A stretch of DNA of 64,000 nucleotides from Ichthyophis bannanicus (Eukaryota; Chordata; Amphibia; Gymnophiona; Ichthyophiidae), in contig CM066041.1 in the NCBI GenBank assembly GCA_033557465.1, positions 161,733,532 through 161,797,531 on the forward strand. The letters are read 5' to 3'. The first letter of the stretch is position 1. Every line of letters begins with the position of its first letter. The notes under the pieces are model-generated. The model was given only the letters and a program-made list of their open reading frames with translations, did no database searches and was not told the DNA's origin. Both the position numbers and the translations under genes were made by a program. Positions 1 through 11,345 of the stretch are shown here, piece after piece.

Positions 1-300
1 TTGGATTGCTGCAGCCCTAATGCATGACCTTACATTTTTTAACATTAAATCCCAGCTGCCAGATTCTAGACATTCTTCAAGCTTAGCTAGATCCCTCCTC
101 ATGTTATCTACACCTTCCTGGGTGTCTACTCTATTGCAGATTTTGGTATCATCCGCAAAAAGGCAAACCTTACCCGACAGCCCTTCCGCTATATTGCTAA
201 CAAAGATGTTAAAAAGAATTGGACCAAGGAAAGATCCCTGGGGCACACCACTGGTAACATCCTTCTCCTCAGAGTGAGCCCCATTTACCTGTACTCTGTC

Positions 301-482
301 ATAGAAACATAGAAATATGACGACAGAAAAAGACCATATGGCCTATCTAGTCTGTCCTTCCATATCAACAACTACAACAGTCCCCTTTTTACCTTTAGAA
401 ATCCTCTGTCCCATGCTTTTTTGTATTCAGTTACTGTCCTCATCTCTACCACCTCCACTGGGAGACTATTCCATGGATCCAC
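301..482 (-). mobile_element. Short LINE 3'-end insertion with 9-bp target duplication
   Basis: The 9-bp sequence TACTCTGTC occurs at 292-300 and again at 483-491. The sequence between closely matches the 3' UTR fragment at 25888-26192: on the minus strand both end in a 'ctatgttt'-type terminus after a 'gacagactagatagg' segment. This is a 5'-truncated LINE copy integrated into CR1-1 by target-primed reverse transcription. Removing it rejoins the CR1-1 RT reading between its palm and thumb. Confidence 0.75.
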
Positions 483-551
483 TACTCTGTCGCCTCCCAC
501 CCAAGCAGTAACTTTAGGGTCTATCCCTAGGGTGCTCAGTTTGTTTATACA

Positions 552-1131
552 TCACCTGTGAGGAACAGTGTCAAAGGCTTTACTGAAATCTAAATACACC
601 ACATCTAGGGCTCTCCCTCGGTCCAATTCCCTGGTCATCCAGTCAAAGAAATCAATCAGATTTGTCTGACAAGACCTGCCTCTGGTTAATCCATGCTGCC
701 TTGGATCCTGTAATTCGCTGGACTCCAGAAACCTTACTATTTTCTCTTTCAGCAGGGTTTCCAATAATTTACTCACCAGTGAAGTTAAACTAACCAGCCT
801 GTAGTTTTCAACCACATTCTTACTTCCGCTTTTGTGTAAAGGCACCACATGAGCCTCTCTCCAGTCCTTTGGCACCACTCCCGACTCCGAGGTATTGAAA
901 AAGTCAGTCAGTGAGCTGCTAGAACATCCCCAAGTTCCCTCAGTATTCTAGGGTGTATACCATCTGGTCCATCGCTTTGTCTACTTTAAGTTGAGCTAGT
1001 TTCTCACGAACACAGTCTTCTGAAAATTGTTCAAGATGTCCCTCGCTTCTGTTCCTGTTTGTGGGTGTTTTCTGAGGTCCTGCTCCTGGTTCTTCATCTG
1101 TGAACACAGAACAGAAATATTTGTTAAGCAA
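552..1131 (-). pseudogene. CR1-1 reverse transcriptase remnant
   Basis: Minus-strand reading from 1131 shows a CR1 linker (NKYFCSVFTDEEPG). From 878 to 552 it shows the RT amino half: KDWREAHVVPLHKSG, ENYRLVSLTS, then LDFSKAFDTVPHR, which carries the first catalytic Asp. The two parts are in different frames and the linker is partly lost, so no complete ORF2 remains. The rest of the palm and thumb lies at 1-300 beyond the inserted 301-482 fragment. In an active element this protein would prime reverse transcription on nicked target DNA. Confidence 0.8.
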
Positions 1132-2099
1132 TTCCGCTTTATCCTCATCAGCTTCTACATATTCCTCACCCTCACCCTTGAGTCTGGCAATACCACTTTT
1201 GCCCTTCCTCTTCTCACTAACATATCTGAAAAATGTCTTATTCCCCCCATTTTATTGCATTGGCTATTTCCTCCTCTTTTTGAATCTTTGCTTTCCTGAC
1301 TACTTTGCTAGCTTCTCTAAGTTTTCCAAATATAGATGCCTGTCTTCCTCTCTCTGTGATCTCTTGTATTTCATGAAGGTCTCCCTCTTTTTCTTCACTT
1401 TTTCAGCTACCTCTTTCGAACGTCATAGCGGTCTCCTTTTCCTTATACCTTTTATTTACCATTTTAACAAAAAGGTTGGTTGCCCTTAAAATATCTCCCT
1501 TCAGTCACCGTGGGCATCAGAGCCCGATGCCAGGCACGGCTGCAGTCGTCTGACCTTGAGCAATGGGTCCAGGGCAAACTCATCTATGTCCTTTGTACCA
1601 GAGAAAATCTCTTTGGAAAACCCATGGCAGACAAAGCTACAGAGACAGTTCCTGACCAGGACCAGAGTCTTTTAAAAGACCTCTCTGCAGCCCCGTGAGA
1701 GAGCCCTGGGGAAGAAACCTTTCTTCCTGAGGAAAAAGGGGGGCTCTGGCAATGCCACATATTACCAGGCCTTCTCTGCCCCACAGCAGGGTCAACAGCA
1801 CAAGGGGCAAGGGCATGGCCCTCGCAAGCAGAAGATCCCTAAGACTCCAGCCAGCCTGGAGGGTGCTTTTTACTCCTTGAGCATGCCCTCCTCTCCCCCA
1901 AGAGGTGCTCAGCAGCCCACGGGGGCATCTGGCCCTGTTTGCCCACAGGTGGTCCTCCATCACCACCGATTCCTGGGTACTGCAAGTGATGAAGGAAGGT
2001 TACCTTTGCATGCGACAGACACCACCCTCGTTCTACCCAGGAGAACCCGTAAGGTCTCTCCTTCACCAGATTCTGCTCATCACTGAGTTTGCAGGCCGC

Positions 2100-3770
2100 C
2101 TCGAGGACAAGACTATAGAGCCAATGCCGAAATATCTCTGGAGGAAAGGCTTCTACTACAGGTATTTCCCCTTCCCAAGTGGACAGGGGACCTCAGGCCC
2201 ATCCTGGACCTGAACTGATTTATGGTGAGGGAGAAGTTCAAGATGCTCTCTTGAAACACTGCTGCCATATCTCTAGCAGGGAGAGACTGGCTATGCTCCT
2301 TAGACCTGAAGGATGCTTATACACACATCCTGATCCATCCCAGCCACTGGAAATACCTCTGGTTCTTAGTGGGAGGAGGTCACTACCAATACAGGGTGTT
2401 ACCCTTTGGACTGGCTTCATCGCCAAGTGTCTTTACCAAATGCCTAGCAGTGGTCGCAGCCCACCTTAGTCTTCAAAGGGACTTTGTCTTTCCCTATTTG
2501 GATGGACTGGCTCATAAGGGGAGGCACAGCTGCAGAGGTGCACCACACCACAGAGTGAACTATCCATGCCCTGCAGCATCTGGGGTTCGTCATCAACTAC
2601 CCCAAGTCCCACCTCTCTCCAGCTCAGCACCTGGAGTTCATCGGGACTCAGGTAGACACCCTCCAGACCAAGGCCTTCCTCCTGACAGGTCAGAACGCCT
2701 CAGGGCGCTAGCCAGAGAGGTGCAGTGCTGGTCGGTGCCTGCCCGCATTCTCCTCTGCCTGCTTGGCCACATGGCCTCCACGATCCACATGACCCCATAT
2801 GCTCGCATGCACATGAGCGTGGCTCAGTGGTGCCTCCTCTCCCAGTTGAGCACATGCCATGGGCAAGATTCGGGACAGGGTGGGAGTGACCCGCCCGCTG
2901 ACGAACTCCTTCGACTGGTGGAAGCTCTGCTGCCACCTTTAGGGTGGGATGCCCTTCCAGGCACTCAACCCCCAGAGTGTCCTCACCACGGATGCTTCCC
3001 TACTGGAATGGGGAGCTCATTGTGAAGAACTTTGCACTCAGGGCAGTTGGTCCCAGGCAGAGTCCCAACTGCAGATCAACCTTCTGGAGCTCTGGGTGAT
3101 ATTTCTGGCCCTCCAAGCTTTCCGCCACCGGTTGCAGCTCCGGTCGGTGCTGGGCCAGACGGACAATGAAGTCACAATGTTCTGTCAACAAGCAGGGGGG
3201 CACGGAGTCGTACTCCCTCTGCCAGGAGGCAGTAGTCCTCTGCTCATATGCGGCTTGCAAAGGGATGCCCCTGCAGACAGTCTACCTCCCAGGACAGCAA
3301 AATGCCCTGGTGGACAAGCTGAGCAGAGTCCTCCAGCCGTACGAATGGCACCTGGACCCCAGAGTGGCCTCAAAGTTTTCCAAACTCTGGAGTGTCCCCC
3401 TAGTGGACTTATTCACCAACCCGAACAACATACAGTTGCCCAGCTTCTGCTCCCACCAGCCCCATCCATCCAGGGTGGCAGCAGATGCATTCCTCATTCC
3501 ATGGATGGAAGACTTCTTCAATGCCTTCCCGCCAACACTAGTGTTGCCAAGATACTCTTCAAGGGTCCAAATCGACAGAACGTCACTGATACTGGTGGCC
3601 CCCAAGTGGCCTAGGCAGCCTTGGTTCCCACTACTTCTCCACCTATCGGTGGCATTTCCGATTCCCCTGGGCCACACCCCATGGCTTCTGAGGAGGAGGG
3701 TTCTCTCCTGCACCCCAACCTGGAGTCCCTGTGTCTCACGGCCTGGCTGCTGAAAGGGTACCTCTGGCTC
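2100..3770 (+). pseudogene. DIRS-A RT / RNase H / methyltransferase-like remnant
   Basis: Frames 2369-3025, 2949-3614 and 3166-3753 together give the DIRS polymerase order. They show YQYRVLPFGLASSPSVF (RT), FPYLDGLA where the second Asp of YLDD is Gly, LTTDASLLEWGAHC and LLELW (RNase H), QNALVDKLSR, and finally VDLFTNPNN and LVAPKWPRQPW (the methyltransferase-like tail of DIRS elements). At least two frameshifts and the loss of the catalytic Asp make it non-functional. Confidence 0.8.
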
Positions 3771-4645
3771 TCTTCGACCTTCCATGGGACATTAAAGGTC
3801 CTTCTGACCTCTCTCAAGGCCGCCTCTAGAAGGGCATATGCCTTTAAGTGGCGTCATTTTTGGGTGTGGTGCACCAAGAGGTGGGTGAACCCATTCTGCT
3901 GCTTGATGCAGCTGGTACTCCAGTACCTACTCCACCCCTCTCAGGTGGGACTGAAGTCCAACTCAGAGTGCACCTGAGTGCTATTGCAGCGCACCACCAC
4001 CTTGTTGAGGACAAGTCTCTCTCGGCTCAACTGCTGGTTTCTCGTTTCCTGCGGTGCCTCATGCTGGCCAAATCCCCTGCTGGTGGCGGAGTGGGATCTC
4101 AATGTGGTGCTCTCGCGGCTCAATAAGCTGCCATTTTGAGTCCCAGCTACCTGTCACTTGTAGTATCTCTCCTGGAAGGTTGTATTTCTCGTGGCACTTA
4201 CATCGGCTCGCAGGGTCAGTGAGCTCCAGGCTCTGATGGCAGAGCCTCTCTACACGAGGCTCTACAAGAACAGGGTGGTGCTCCAAACACACTCCCAGGT
4301 TTTTGCCAAAGTTTGTGTCCCCATTCCACCTCAGTCAGGAGGTTGTGCGCCCCATCTTCTTTCCGAGGCCTCACGCCAGCAAGACGAAGACCGTTCTCCA
4401 TACTTTGGATTCTAAGAGGGCCCTGTTCTTCTATCAGCAACAAACCCAGGGCCACCGCAAAGCACCTCAGCTTTTCATCTCCTACAACCCCAGTCGACTG
4501 GGGCTTCCAGTGACCAAGCGAACTCTGTCCACTTGGTGGCAGACTGCATTGTCCTTACCTATGAGCAGGCTTGGAACTCACTGGACCAACGGGTCACAGC
4601 GCACTGTGTCAGGGCCTTGGCTGCCTCCATGGCAAATCTGTGTTC
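3771..4645 (+). pseudogene. DIRS-A tyrosine recombinase, amino part
   Basis: Several + frames show recombinase pieces: an arm-type core (RRAYAFKWRHFWVWC at about 3823), a RRVSELQAL-type segment carrying the first catalytic Arg (about 4210-4240), then PKFVSPFHLSQEVV and SRLGLPVTKRTLS. The HxxR box and the Tyr-bearing end are separated by the insertion at 4646-11345. The enzyme would have catalysed integration of the DIRS circle; frameshifts and the split make it dead. Confidence 0.75.
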
Positions 4646-4892
4646 TGTACCTGTGACAAAAATCTGCCCATTTGGGCTGTGGTTAATTCCCTGTTGATTG
4701 GATATAGATTTCATGGTTAAATTGGTTTTGCATATATTTCCCTGATGAAGTAATCAGCGAAACGCTTTGGGGGACGTCCTGTGGTGCGTTGGGTAAGACT
4801 GCTGTGATACAGGAAGAGTGTTTTTATGGGAGCAAAGCGGGTTGATTTCCACTGCTGAGTGTTTGCTATTGCAGCTAAGTGATGCTCTCGTT
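4646..4892 (+). other. Unassigned repeat flank, left half, between DIRS-A and DIRS-B
   Basis: About 250 noncoding bases separate the broken DIRS-A recombinase from the left end of DIRS-B. With 11043-11345 they form the block that split DIRS-A before or when DIRS-B entered. CTGATGA at 4742-4748 followed by GAAAC at 4759-4763 resembles a hammerhead-ribozyme core, as found in Penelope-like elements, but a simple CTGAT/ATCAG hairpin (4742-4746 with 4753-4757) explains the same bases. No coding signal was seen. Confidence 0.4.
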
Positions 4893-4895
4893 CTT

Positions 4896-5053
4896 TTCTC
4901 CTAGGACAAGCAGGATGAGTCAGCCACACCTGGTGACGTCATCCGACGGCGCCGAGACGGAAGTCCTCTCTATAGCTCAGAAGGGCTTTTGCCCTTCTGA
5001 GCATGAGCCCACTAGCCCAACCCCTGGTCCCGCCCCTAGCTGACCAGTTTTTC
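4896..5053 (+). repeat. DIRS-B left inverted terminal repeat with perfect hairpin
   Basis: The reverse complement recurs at 10868-11042. Inside it, GCTCAGAAGGGC (4975-4986), a TTTT loop and its exact complement (4991-5002) form a perfect 12-bp hairpin. The right repeat preserves the same hairpin at 10916-10943 with an AAAA loop. Confidence 0.85.
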
Positions 5054-5122
5054 AATCTTCCGCCTTGCCTCAAGACGGACCCTCTCCTCTCTCTACAAGA
5101 TTTCTAACTACAAGCAAAAGAA

Positions 5123-5779
5123 ATGCCCAAACTGGGGTTTAAGAAATGTTCTAACTGCTTGAGGAAGATGAACAATTCTGACGCCTGCCTTCACTGCTTG
5201 GGCAAAGACCATCCGGTAGAAGATTGCCCCCATTGTGCTCGGATGTCTCCCAGAGCACTAAAATCCCAGGGACATGCCCTCAAGGACTTCCTGGCCTCCT
5301 CACCAACATCAAGAGCAGCCGACAGTAACAAGGACCCCAGACGGAAGAAGAATCCCCATCGGAACGACGCCGGCAAACATACTAAAGGTACCTCCTCTTC
5401 CAGGACCGCGGCAAAAAGTACCTCCTCCTCCAAGACCGCAGCAAAGGACTCCATAGCAGCCCAGGATGCGCCCCTCGTGGCCTCCATCCCCGGCAGGCTC
5501 ACAGCGCTACCCCGTCTTGGTGTTCATGCAGAGGCATCCGGAACACGTGGTGACCCTCCTGGAGGTGGCCATCTTGATCCCAGCAGCACACTCTGCCTCC
5601 TCAGCAGCCATTGGACAGTCGGTACAGGGCCCCACCCCACCGACGGTGATTGGCTCTTCTGCTGCCCCTGCCCCACAGGCCCTGATTGGCTCCTTCGCTG
5701 GCCCCGCCCTGCCAACTGCATTTGGCTCCACCACAGCCTGGACAGCCCACACCTCTACTCAGCACTGACGCAGGAGTAA
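5123..5779 (+). pseudogene. DIRS-B gag, amino half
   Basis: Starts at ATG 5123 and encodes a short lead followed by paired cysteines: CSNCLRK, then CLHCLGKDH, then CPHC. The CxxC-CxxCxxxxH-CxxC arrangement is shared with the gag proteins of DIRS-C, E and I in this window and probably binds zinc. A Lys/Ser/Thr-rich linker follows, and the frame ends at 5779 because of a shift. The protein is expected to package the element's RNA; that role is inferred from gag position. Confidence 0.7.
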
Positions 5780-6075
5780 GCACCGGCACCGATCCCGATC
5801 ACGAAGCTGCACCTTGCACCAGCCCCGAAACGGCAGAAAAAGGAGAAGCCCATCTGACAGGCACAGAAGGCACCATTGGGACAAAACACAGCACTGGAAC
5901 AGGCATCGCAGCAGCAGCGCCAGTCGTAGGAGACACAGGTACTCTCCTGAACCCCCCTCTTCAGAACTTTCTTCAGCACCCTCCAGCCCTTTGCATTAGC
6001 TGTCCTTTGGGGAGGAAAGACCTGTGAACGGGACCCCTCCCTATAGCCCCCCCCCCTGCTGGACCCAAGGATCTG

Positions 6076-6975
6076 TTGCAGTTCTTCACTGACTGCTTCA
6101 AGCAGTGGTCGGCCAGCCAAACAGCCCTTACCAGGGAAAATGCTGGGGAGGCAAGCCTACTGCAAAGCTCACTGGGGCACCCAGGATCATCCACAGAGTG
6201 CCCCACGGACCCTGCACCCGGCTGTGACATGTCAGGGAACCAGGGAATGCCTGATGAGGACCTTGCACCCCACGAGACCTCTGCCACCCCTACGCCCGAC
6301 CCATCTACAACCAACCTGGAGGACTTAACATATCACAAATTCCTGCCGAAGGTCTCCTCTGCCCTCGGAATCGCCACAGACCTACCTACTGACCTACGCC
6401 CCGAGACACAAGGAGCATGGAAATTCCTGGAAACCCCCAGGAACCCAGCGCTCCTCACTATTCACCCCCTACTGCGGGAGAATCTAATCAAGCTGTGGCA
6501 GAACCCTGCCATGGGACCTGTTGCTCCACGGAAACTGGACATAAAGTATCAGGTACAACTGACAGTGGGATTTGACAAGGCCCAGCTACCTCACATGTCC
6601 ATGGTCGTCGAGTCTGCTCTCAAGCGAGTGAAAGCGACGCGAACGCACGCCAACAGTCCCCCCACCCGGGACCTCAAGCTCCTTGATGACATAGAAAAGA
6701 GAATGTTCCAAGGAGCCATGCTCTCATCCAGAGTAGCAGCGCATCAACTACAACACGCTCTCTACCAGGATATACTCATGGACAAAATCAAAGCCTCCCT
6801 CAGTCCCGAGACTCTGACCGCCATCTCAGCACTCCTGGTGAATCTTCAGGAATGCACTAAGCACCAAGTTAAAGGGGCTTTCGACGCATTTGAAACAGCA
6901 GCCCATACCGCTGGTAAAGCGATATCAGCCCAGGGCCTGGCTACGAGCATCTGGTCTTCGCGAAGAGACACATGA
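6076..6975 (+). pseudogene. DIRS-B gag, carboxyl half
   Basis: 299 open codons continuing the gag after the frameshift. The core includes LTYHKFLPKVSSALGIATD, HMSMVVESALKRVK and RMFQGAMLSSRVAAHQLQ. These align by eye with the HHSIVVESAMRKIR and VFQASMLAARINSY stretches of DIRS-C gag. The frame ends at 6975; the basic tail resumes in other frames to about 7215 and is then broken by the LINE tail insertion. Confidence 0.7.
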
Positions 6976-7216
6976 CCACCTCGCAGATGCACCATGTGCA
7001 GGGGACACCTTCTTCGGTGAAACGTTTAAGGACACGGTTAACGACATGAAGGATGCACCACATTACAGACTTTAGCAGAGGAAGGGCTAGAACATAAGCC
7101 TCCTTCCTCTTCAAGGCGTAGCTATAACCAAACCCAGAAGTCCTTTGCCAATGCAAAGCACAATACTTACAACTCCTACCGCAAGTGGCAAGCCACCCGC
7201 TACAAGAGCCAGTACA

Positions 7217-7388
7217 ACATATATAATTGATACTTGTAAATAGTTACCCTATATTACCCAAGTTTTTACACCTGTTCTCTGTAAACACAGAGTAGTTTGT
7301 TATTCTGTTTTTGTTTTCATGTAAACCGCGCTGATACCGAATAGCGCGGTATATAAAAGATTGTAATAAATAATAAATAAATAAATAA
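7217..7388 (+). mobile_element. LINE 3'-tail insertion inside DIRS-B
   Basis: An A/T-rich stretch interrupts the end of the DIRS-B gag. It ends in GTAAACCGCGCTGATACCG, GCGGTATATAAAAG and an (AATA)n tail. The same tail occurs inverted at the right edge of the window (63922-64000), so it is a dispersed family. It has no coding capacity. Its left boundary is uncertain by tens of bases. Confidence 0.7.
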
Positions 7389-7559
7389 CTCCTATCACGC
7401 CAAGCTGCGCCAACGGGATCGGAAAACGCAGAAGAACACACCGTCCAACATGGGGAAGGCCAACCCTTCCTTTTGACATGAATTCCCCAGCCATCCCCCC
7501 CCCCCCCCCACCGGGGGACGTCTGGCAGCCTTCATAAATACCTGGAGAACCATCACCAC

Positions 7560-9117
7560 GGACAAATGGGTCTTAAGCATCATCAAGGAAGGATACCGTA
7601 TGAGGTTCACCTTTTCCCCATCGCAGCACAAATCTCCCTGCAACAGCATTCCACTACCTTCACTCCTCGCCCTCTTTTCAGAGGTACGTTCGTTACTGGT
7701 GGCAAGAGCCATAGAACTGGTACCAGTTAGCGAGATCAACACTGGTTTCTACTCCAGGGTTTTCCTCATCCCCAAGAAATCAGGTGGAGTTCTCCCTATC
7801 CTTGACCTTCGCAAACTGAACAAATTCATAATAAAAGAAAAGTTCAGAATGTATTCCCTGGGCTCAATTCTCCCACTCATACAACCGGGGGAATGGATGG
7901 CCTCACTGAATCTACATGATGCCTACACACACATCCTGATACATGCATCTTATCGGAAATACATCCGCTTCCAGGTGCAAAACCAACACTATCAGTGCAG
8001 AGTTCTTCCCTTTGGCCTGTCGCCGGCCCGCGGGTCTTCACCAAATGTGTTTCAGTTGCAGCCGCACATCTATGAAAACAAGACATCTGCGTGTTTCCAT
8101 ATCTGGACAACTGGCTGATCTCAGGCCAGTCGCCTCAGCAGACATAATCCGCTGTCAGGACCACGATCAACCTTCTGATCTCCCAAGGTTTTCGGGTGAA
8201 CCTACAGAAATCCAACCTCTGCCCAACGCAACACCTAGCGTTCATAGGAGCAGAGATAGACACAGTAGCGGAAAAAGCATTCCTCCCACCACTATGGAAA
8301 AGCACCATCACCAAACTGGCTACGTGCCTCTCCACAACTCAACAGACATCTGCTCGGAACGTTCTCTGGCTTCTGGGACACATGGCAGCGTCAACACAAG
8401 TTCTGCCACTCGCAATACTACACATGCGCTGCCTACAATGGCACCTGCACACCCATTAGAATCAGCACACACAACCACTCTCATTGCACATTCCTATGGA
8501 CACAGCAACAGTGCACTCCCTGACCTGGTGGATGCATGCCGAGAACCTGGCGGCAGGCCGCCCACTACAACAGCAACCCCACCAACTAACCATTACATCA
8601 GATGCCTCGCTGGTGGGCTTGGGAGCCCATTGTCTACACCTCCGCTCCCAAGGAATCTGGACACAGGAGGAACGCACCTTACACATCAACCTATTGGAAC
8701 TCTGAGCGCTCCTCTGTGCCCTCAAGACCTTCCAGAACCTCGTCCGAGGGAAGATGGTCGTCCTTCAAACGGACAACCAAGTAGCCATGTTCTACATAAA
8801 CAAGCAAGGTGGGACAGGCTCCCACAACTTCTACAAGGAAGCCATCAAGCTCTGGACCTTTGCGCTCTCCAAGAACTGTCTCCCTCGAGCATCCTACTTC
8901 CCGGGGACACAGAATGACCTGGCAGAGAGGCTCAGCTGCCAGATGGACCCACACACATGGTCCCTCAACCCCTGCATAGCTACTGCCCTCTTCCGGAGGT
9001 GGGGACAACCTCAGATCGACCTGTTTGCCACGGAGGACAACAGGAAGTGTGTCCTCTTCTGCTCAAAGTGCCCCTGCAACAACAGCATTGCTGCGGATGC
9101 ATTCGATGTGTCATAGG
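7560..9117 (+). pseudogene. DIRS-B RT / RNase H / methyltransferase-like remnant
   Basis: Frame 7600-8118 gives RT motifs ARAIELVPVSEINTGFYS, VFLIPKKSGGVLPILDLRKL and SLNLHDAYTHI. The catalytic Asp of motif A is Asn here (LNL instead of LDL). After a shift, YLDNWL shows the second YLDD aspartate changed to Asn. RNase H follows in 8484-9116 (SDASLVGLGAHC, INLLEL, QTDNQVAMFYINKQGGTGS, QNDLAERLS), then IDLFATEDNRK of the methyltransferase-like part. Both RT catalytic changes and the frameshifts show it is inactive. Confidence 0.8.
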
Positions 9118-10403
9118 GGGAGTGGTCTCTCATTTACGCCTTCCCCCCCTTCCCTCTCATCTCGACCATCCAGCACATCATCTCAAAGCAATAACCATTC
9201 TAATTGTACCTCACTGGCCACGTCAGGTCTGGTTCCTGTACCTACGCTGCCTTGCCCTGGAACCCCCGCTGAGGCTGCCCCTGACCACAGACCTGGTCAC
9301 ATCACAGAAAGGGAAGTGTCTCCACCCCAACCTGAAGACCCTGACTCTTACTGCATGGAAACTGAAAGGGTGACTCTAGCAGCCTTCAACCTTCCCACTG
9401 AAGTTCAGCAAGTGGTTCTCGAGGCAAGATGCCCGGCAACCCGCAAATCCTACGGGCTGAAGTGGAAATGCTTCAACCTCTGCTCACAGCGTCACCTTAA
9501 TTCCTTCTTGTGCCCGGTGCCCAGGGTACTTCAGTACCTCGCCTCCCTTTTCCACAGTGGCTTAAAGGTTTTATCCATCTGGGTACACCTTGCAGCGATC
9601 GCAGCCCTCCACGAACAGATCGGAGGCAACTCCATCGTGAAGCAGCCCCTGGTGGCACGATTCATGAAAGGGTTGGCGAACTTACGGCCCCCAATATGAG
9701 ATCCCGTGCTCCATTGGGACCTCAGCATCGTCCTACATGAGCTGACACAGCCACCATTTTGAATCCATGTCGTCAGCAGAGCTGAAGCTCGTGACATGGA
9801 AAACTATATTCTTAATTGCCATCACCTCGGCCAGAAGGATCAGCGAGCTACAAGCCCTGGCATCGTACCCTCCCTACACTGTCCTCATCCAGGACAGAGC
9901 TACCCTTTGGACACATCCAAAATTCATGCCAAAGGTACCCTCTGCTTTCCACATCAACCAGACGATTGAGCTACCCCGCTTCCATCCAGAACCCCACTCC
10001 TCCGCTGAGGAGCAGTACCTTCACACCCTGGACTGCATCAGCGCACTACGCACATATTTCTTGCGGACAGCTTCTCTGCAAAGGGGAACACAACTTTTCG
10101 TTTCATACGACCCCAACAAGCCTGGTTGACCCGTCAGCAAACTAACGCTCTCAGGATGGATCGCCTCTTGCATCACCTACTGCCTGCAGCAAGCAGGCTC
10201 ACAGGACTTACTGAGGATTAATGCACACCAGCTCAGGGCTCTGGCGGCAACCATCACCAACCTCCGGGCCATTCCAGCAAGGGCCATCTGCAAGGCCGCA
10301 ACCTGGGCCTCTCCGCAAACCTTCCAGAAGCACTACTGTCTCGATAAGATATCAGGATGTGAAGCAGCTTTTGGCCAGGCGGTACTGGCCACCGTTGAAC
10401 TAA
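9118..10403 (+). pseudogene. DIRS-B tyrosine recombinase remnant
   Basis: Frames 9025-9699, 9767-10129 and 10221-10403 carry recombinase pieces. They are the arm segment ATRKSYGLKWKCF, ITSARRISELQAL (first catalytic Arg), PKVPSAFHINQTIELP, the HQLRAL box (HxxR intact, about 10218-10235), KAATWASPQTFQKHYC with the nucleophile-region Tyr, and SGCEAAFGQAVL. Stops and frame changes separate the pieces. Confidence 0.8.
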
Positions 10404-10695
10404 CCCAAGCCAGACCTTCAGACACGTGAGGTCCTGAGATTACCGCACGGACTAGGTCCCTAGGTGGACTGCCCTAACTGCACCATTGCACTAGGACTTG
10501 ACTGCACCGCTGTACTGTTAAACTACACTGTTGCACTGTTTACCTAATTGCACACTGTTGGCCTTTGCACTGTTTGTTTGCACTAATTATCAGGACGAAT
10601 CTGAAAGATAAATCTTGATTCTAAGTCCTGGCTCCACCTAGTTATGTTAACCAGGGCCTCCCCTACCACAGCGCTCCACAGCTCGGGAGGCACCG

Positions 10696-10789
10696 GGTGT
10701 GGCTGACTCATCCTGCTTGTCCTAGGAGAAAACTGTTACTTACCTGTAACGGGAGTTCTCTGGGGAAAGCAGGATAAGTCAGCCACACC
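10696..10789 (+). repeat. DIRS-B internal complementary region (ICR)
   Basis: The first half is the reverse complement of the left terminus (TCATCCTGCTTGTCCTAGG). The second half, from about ACTGTTACTTACCTGTAACG, is the reverse complement of the right terminus. Joined ends of this kind are the DIRS signature used to rebuild both termini during replication through a circle. Confidence 0.85.
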
Positions 10790-10867
10790 ATCCTGCCCGT
10801 CCTCCCCTATCAGGGGCCGCCCTGACCTTCTCTATCCCACTCCTTAGCAAAAAGCTTCAGCTAGTGA

Positions 10868-11042
10868 CAAACTGGTCAGCTAGGGCGGGACCACGGGTTG
10901 GGCTAGTGGGCTCATGCTCAGAAGGGCAAAAGCCCTTCTGAGCTGTAGAGAGGACTTCCATCTCGGCGCCGTCGACTGACGTCACCAGATGTGACTGACT
11001 TATCCTGCTGTCCCCGGAGAACTCCCATTACAGGTAAGTAAC
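10868..11042 (+). repeat. DIRS-B right inverted terminal repeat
   Basis: Reverse complement of 4896-5053 plus a right-end-only extension finishing in CATTACAGGTAAGTAAC. The extension is complementary to the second half of the ICR. GTAAGT at 11034-11039 fits the 5' splice-site consensus. Confidence 0.83.
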
Positions 11043-11345
11043 ATCATTATCTCCTGCTAGCAGTCTTTTTGTGCATGGGAAAGAATAACAATGGATGTGA
11101 AAAAGGAGCTTTGCAGCCCGTTGATGTTATGGGATATATGATGGCATGGGCCCTAAGGGTCATGTAGAAGCCATCTACTCCTTGTTTGTTCTGAGGTCTG
11201 TTTTCTCCTCTTACTACTTTTAAGGAGTGTTAAAAAAAATTTGTTGAAGATATTCATCCTCCTAGTAGACTTTGTGCTATGAAGATTGGTGAAAATATTG
11301 GCGTGTTCTAAATACTAGTTTTGAATTATCAAATTACATTCTGTA
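11043..11345 (+). other. Unassigned repeat flank, right half
   Basis: About 300 noncoding bases between the end of DIRS-B and the resumption of DIRS-A. No open frame or recognised repeat was found. It is probably the other half of the block seen at 4646-4892. Confidence 0.35.

Larger units (their letters stand above)
1..1495 (-). mobile_element. CR1 LINE fragment (CR1-1), minus strand
   Basis: Read on the minus strand, this stretch encodes pieces of a CR1-clade non-LTR reverse transcriptase. The order is a pre-RT linker (about 1131-940), the RT fingers and palm (878-552) and, after an inserted fragment, the thumb region with an FADDTKI motif (about 277-20). The 5' end of the element stops near 1490, just before DIRS-A coding sequence starts. 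The 3' end runs out of the window. The family call rests on the LDFSKAFDTVPH motif, which is typical of CR1. It is an inactive 5'-truncated copy. Confidence 0.85.
1500..4645 (+). mobile_element. DIRS-A, left and central part (split element)
   Basis: An old DIRS retrotransposon lacking its left end. It starts in the gag carboxyl end (about 1500-1698; DLEQWVQG and ENLFGKP match the gag C-termini of DIRS-C and DIRS-E). It continues through RT, RNase H and methyltransferase-like segments into the tyrosine recombinase, all on + but scattered over several frames. The recombinase is cut near 4645 and resumes at 11346. Its closest relative in the window is DIRS-F. Confidence 0.85.
4893..11042 (+). 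mobile_element. DIRS-B, near full-length DIRS retrotransposon
   Basis: A 6.1-kb element with its own terminal sequence type, distinct from C, E and I. It has a left ITR (about 4896-5053), gag (5123-6975), RT/RNase H (about 7560-9117), recombinase (about 9370-10403), an ICR (10696-10789) and a right ITR (10868-11042). The left end reads into CTCCTAGGACAAGCAGG and the right end finishes in TTACAGGTAAGTAAC. The ICR contains the reverse complement of both. All three coding parts are frameshifted. A LINE tail sits between gag and RT at 7217-7388. Confidence 0.88.
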
